Assembly: GCA_014904845.1 (NCBI GenBank)
Contig: MU119290.1
Location: 62,001 to 126,000, forward strand
Reading direction: 5' to 3'
DNA: 64,000 nucleotides
Origin: Acephala macrosclerotiorum
Lineage: Eukaryota; Ascomycota; Leotiomycetes; Helotiales; Mollisiaceae
In this document: positions 61,803 to 64,000 of the stretch, one piece after another
How positions within the stretch are numbered: position 1 is the stretch's first letter
Layout of the letters: every line of letters begins with the position of its first letter
Notes under the pieces: generated by a model
Databases searched by the model: none
The model's input: only the letters and a program-made list of their open reading frames with translations
Told to the model about the DNA's origin: nothing
Program-made: the position numbers and the translations under genes

Positions 61803-62595
61803 TACCCCGAAAGGATCCCAAGATCAGTCTGCATTTGTAAACAGCAATCGTAATATACTAGCTGTTTTCACTACGAATATAATAAGAAATACTTCGAGCA
61901 TCAAAAATTTAAGTGAGAGAGGGCTTACTTACCAACTCGGACGCCGTGCATGAAAAGGCCGGTAGGACTGATGTCTTATTGAGAATTGTAAGCAGTGGAT
62001 CAGCAGCTATGAAGCCACCGAGATATATGACTGCCGAAATGAAGGCAAGTGCAGCCCCTATTTTGGCATGATTAGAAGGCGGGGCATGAAGCCGACAAGT
62101 GGGCCATCATCCCAAACACTTCTTATAACGTGAGAAAACTATGTTTTGACATCCTAAACTTATTTTTATTTCGAACGTTATCTTACACTTTCATCAAATA
62201 ACCCTGCAACAATTACTGACTCGATAGCCTTTGAAGTTGAGGCGAAAAGTCAAGAAGCGAGCGCTTTAAACCTTGCTGCTTCTTTTCTCTGCGTCTTCTT
62301 TTTCGGTAGAGAGATTTGATTGTTTGGAGCCACAATCGAATTTTAAAGCTTAGGATTTTGTTTATCCAGCTCCTTTCGCCGTCTAGAAAAGGGAAATTTC
62401 GACATCCGAGGGTGGTCACGTGCCAGTGGCTGCATGCTCTTCTTTGGAGAGATGGCGCTGAGGATGCCGGGTTTGAGGGAAATTAAATACCTCGAGTAAA
62501 TCTTGACCTTCGATGGTGGATTATGGTCTTACTGAGGGGACATCTCATGGGCTTGATCTTTGCAAAGGTGGTGATCCTCCCGCTCAAACCTACCT

Positions 62596-64000
62596 TCAGA
62601 TCAGAGTAAGCTCCTTGAGCTGCCACCCAAGACCTTTCTCTGTTGCATCATTCTCCTTAGAGAAGATATGCGCTAACCCTACCCTCTCAAAATATCCTTC
62701 TCGAGCCGAGGGTTGGATAATCAGTGCGTAGAAATCTTGCCCGCGGCCAGACACATTGTGCACGCCCCCAATCTTCCTCGACCAACCAGAAATCAGAACC
62801 ATGCTATAATGAGCTTGCCAGATTTCGGAACGCATGTACCCCGCCTGGCTCCCAAGATCAGAGCGGCCACTCAGGTTAATTGTGCCATATTCATCTGTGC
62901 ATAACCATGATTCTGCATCTTCGTCCCATTCGACTTGGTTCCAGGAGTCGGCTCGGCGCCAGAGTCCGCTCATCTTCAATTCCGCATACATGATTTCTCC
63001 GTAATTCTGAGCCATGTCTCCCACGGGTCGGCGAAGTGGAGTCGAGGGTGCGCGTAAGATTCTCACGCGCTGGCCTTTGAAATCGTGGTCCGCGTCATAT
63101 ATGAGGAAAGATAACTTGCCGACGATCGACGCCCAGCTCCACGTCGGAGCACGATATGGTGTAGCTCTTTTGGCTTCCTCAAGGAGATCTGCAGCCCACA
63201 AGAGACCATGGTGGATGTTTCCGATAAACAGACCGGCAACATTCTCATCCTTCAATCTTAGCGTGAAGGCTTGTGTCAACCCAGCAAGGGCTGGGAATAT
63301 ATCTGAAGGACGTGTAAGCTGCCTATTAGAATAGTTGCTAACAACTTCGTACCATCTATTGTACCAGACCTCCGAGGCGTACGCTGGTTGAATCACCGCA
63401 AGTTCTCCTTGCAATGTGAGGAACTTTTTGCTGAGATGCCAGTCCCAATCCACTGACCATCTCCCTTGAACAGCTGTAGGTAGTGGATTCATGTCTCCTT
63501 CCGCGATAATAGTCCCGGCACATGCCCAAAAGATCTGCTGCAACCCGAAATGGATGGTCCGAGGGGAAAGCAAGTTCTCTTGAAGCACCCACCCGCGCTT
63601 CGAGAGGACACTAGCTTCGCCGTACAAACTGATTGTCCAATTATCGAGGAGGGGAAACACTAGTAACTTGTCGTCGGCTTGGCCAGCTTTTCTTTTCCTG
63701 ATGGGAAATGTTGCAAGAAGGCGATTGGCAGTTCTGGGTTTAAAGATGCCATCATTGGCATGCCGAGAAGTTTCAGCAGCAATGTTTAGGATCGAGTATC
63801 GATACACTTGAGCCATCTTCGAGGATTCCTCAACCCAATCTTCGTCGGAGTCTTGAATAATACAAAGCGAGTCGATCCACAAGTGCTGAATTCCAAGCTC
63901 TCTAGTTATGCGGACAGCATCTGCAAAAGTCTTTGGCATACTTTCTATGGGAATTCCATTCCTATGGCGCTCGATGGTAGTTGTAGTTGTAGTAAGTGAT
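62596..64000 (-). CDS. HET domain (heterokaryon incompatibility) protein, N terminus beyond the window
   Basis: A single open frame enters from the right edge and stops at 62596; about 467 residues are visible. HET hallmarks: MPKTFADAVRITRELG, HLWIDSLCIIQDSDEDW and SKMAQVYRYSILNIAAE, followed by the RGWVLQENLLSPRTIHFG block, the region with WYNRWYEVVSNYSNRQLT and the RAPTWSWASIVG motif near the C-terminal part. Such proteins trigger cell death on fusion of genetically different hyphae, or act in related non-self recognition. No stop or frameshift is seen in the visible part. The codons continue upstream (ERHRNGIPIES), so the methionine at 63939 is internal. Confidence 0.92.
   Translation of the reverse strand, partial: SLTTTTTTIERHRNGIPIESMPKTFADAVRITRELGIQHLWIDSLCIIQDSDEDWVEESSKMAQVYRYSILNIAAETSRHANDGIFKPRTANRLLATFPIRKRKAGQADDKLLVFPLLDNWTISLYGEASVLSKRGWVLQENLLSPRTIHFGLQQIFWACAGTIIAEGDMNPLPTAVQGRWSVDWDWHLSKKFLTLQGELAVIQPAYASEVWYNRWYEVVSNYSNRQLTRPSDIFPALAGLTQAFTLRLKDENVAGLFIGNIHHGLLWAADLLEEAKRATPYRAPTWSWASIVGKLSFLIYDADHDFKGQRVRILRAPSTPLRRPVGDMAQNYGEIMYAELKMSGLWRRADSWNQVEWDEDAESWLCTDEYGTINLSGRSDLGSQAGYMRSEIWQAHYSMVLISGWSRKIGGVHNVSGRGQDFYALIIQPSAREGYFERVGLAHIFSKENDATEKGLGWQLKELTLI

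Larger units (their letters stand above)
60245..62595. other. Intergenic accessory stretch with two inverted-repeat elements
   Basis: No coding gene supported. It holds the small inverted-repeat element at 61282-61415 and the TA-flanked MITE at 61542-61802, both listed separately. Confidence 0.5.

Overview
The window reads as nuclear DNA of a filamentous ascomycete (Pezizomycotina, perhaps Leotiomycetes; the class is an inference). Evidence: multi-exon genes with 46-71 nt GT-AG introns carrying CTAAC-like branch sites, long intergenic stretches, and fungal families such as a bZIP-DUF3425 regulator, a Zn2Cys6 factor, a HET protein, a PDDEXK_12-like protein, a bimC kinesin and a rotenone-insensitive NADH dehydrogenase. 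The exon models below were built by hand from splice signals and reading-frame continuity.

Layout. 1-13.5 kb is gene-dense: the end of an amidohydrolase, a small orphan membrane protein (-), a cAMP-receptor-like GPCR (-), mitochondrial isoleucyl-tRNA synthetase (-), a UPF0183/PHAF1-family protein (-) and, divergently, a kinesin-5 (+). 13.5-34 kb is gene-poor. It holds one bZIP-DUF3425 gene (+, about 24-25.7 kb), two MITE-like elements (18.7 and 31 kb), a decayed membrane-protein pseudogene (30 kb) and a frameshifted F-box gene (32 kb). 34-40.5 kb has a Zn2Cys6 regulator whose zinc cluster is split at a splice junction, a pair of tRNA-Ser genes and the SAM-complex subunit Sam37. 40.5-50.8 kb shows no convincing gene. 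50.8-57.3 kb is dense again: a conserved nuclear-looking protein (-), alternative NADH dehydrogenase (+), a GNAT-like protein (-) and a lysophosphatidate acyltransferase (-). 57.5-64 kb looks accessory: a broken fasciclin gene, an AT-rich island, a PDDEXK_12-like gene, two inverted-repeat elements and a HET gene running off the right edge.

The main discovery candidate is the second tRNA-Ser gene (38485-38685, anticodon GCU). It folds into a perfect 81-nt tRNA only after three insertions are removed: a canonical-position anticodon-loop intron of 20 nt, plus two insertions of 51 and 49 nt in the acceptor stem and at the variable-arm/T-stem boundary. Both larger insertions look like this genome's ordinary spliceosomal introns (GTAAGY donor, CTRAY branch site 9-10 nt before a terminal AG). 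A TATA-like motif shared with the intact neighbouring tRNA-Ser(AGA) sits a similar distance upstream of the isolated 6-nt 5' exon, and an oligo-T terminator follows the 3' end. This points to a tRNA gene that would need spliceosome-like processing as well as the usual tRNA splicing.

The mitochondrial genes (IleRS, Sam37, NADH dehydrogenase) are scattered housekeeping loci and do not form a cluster.
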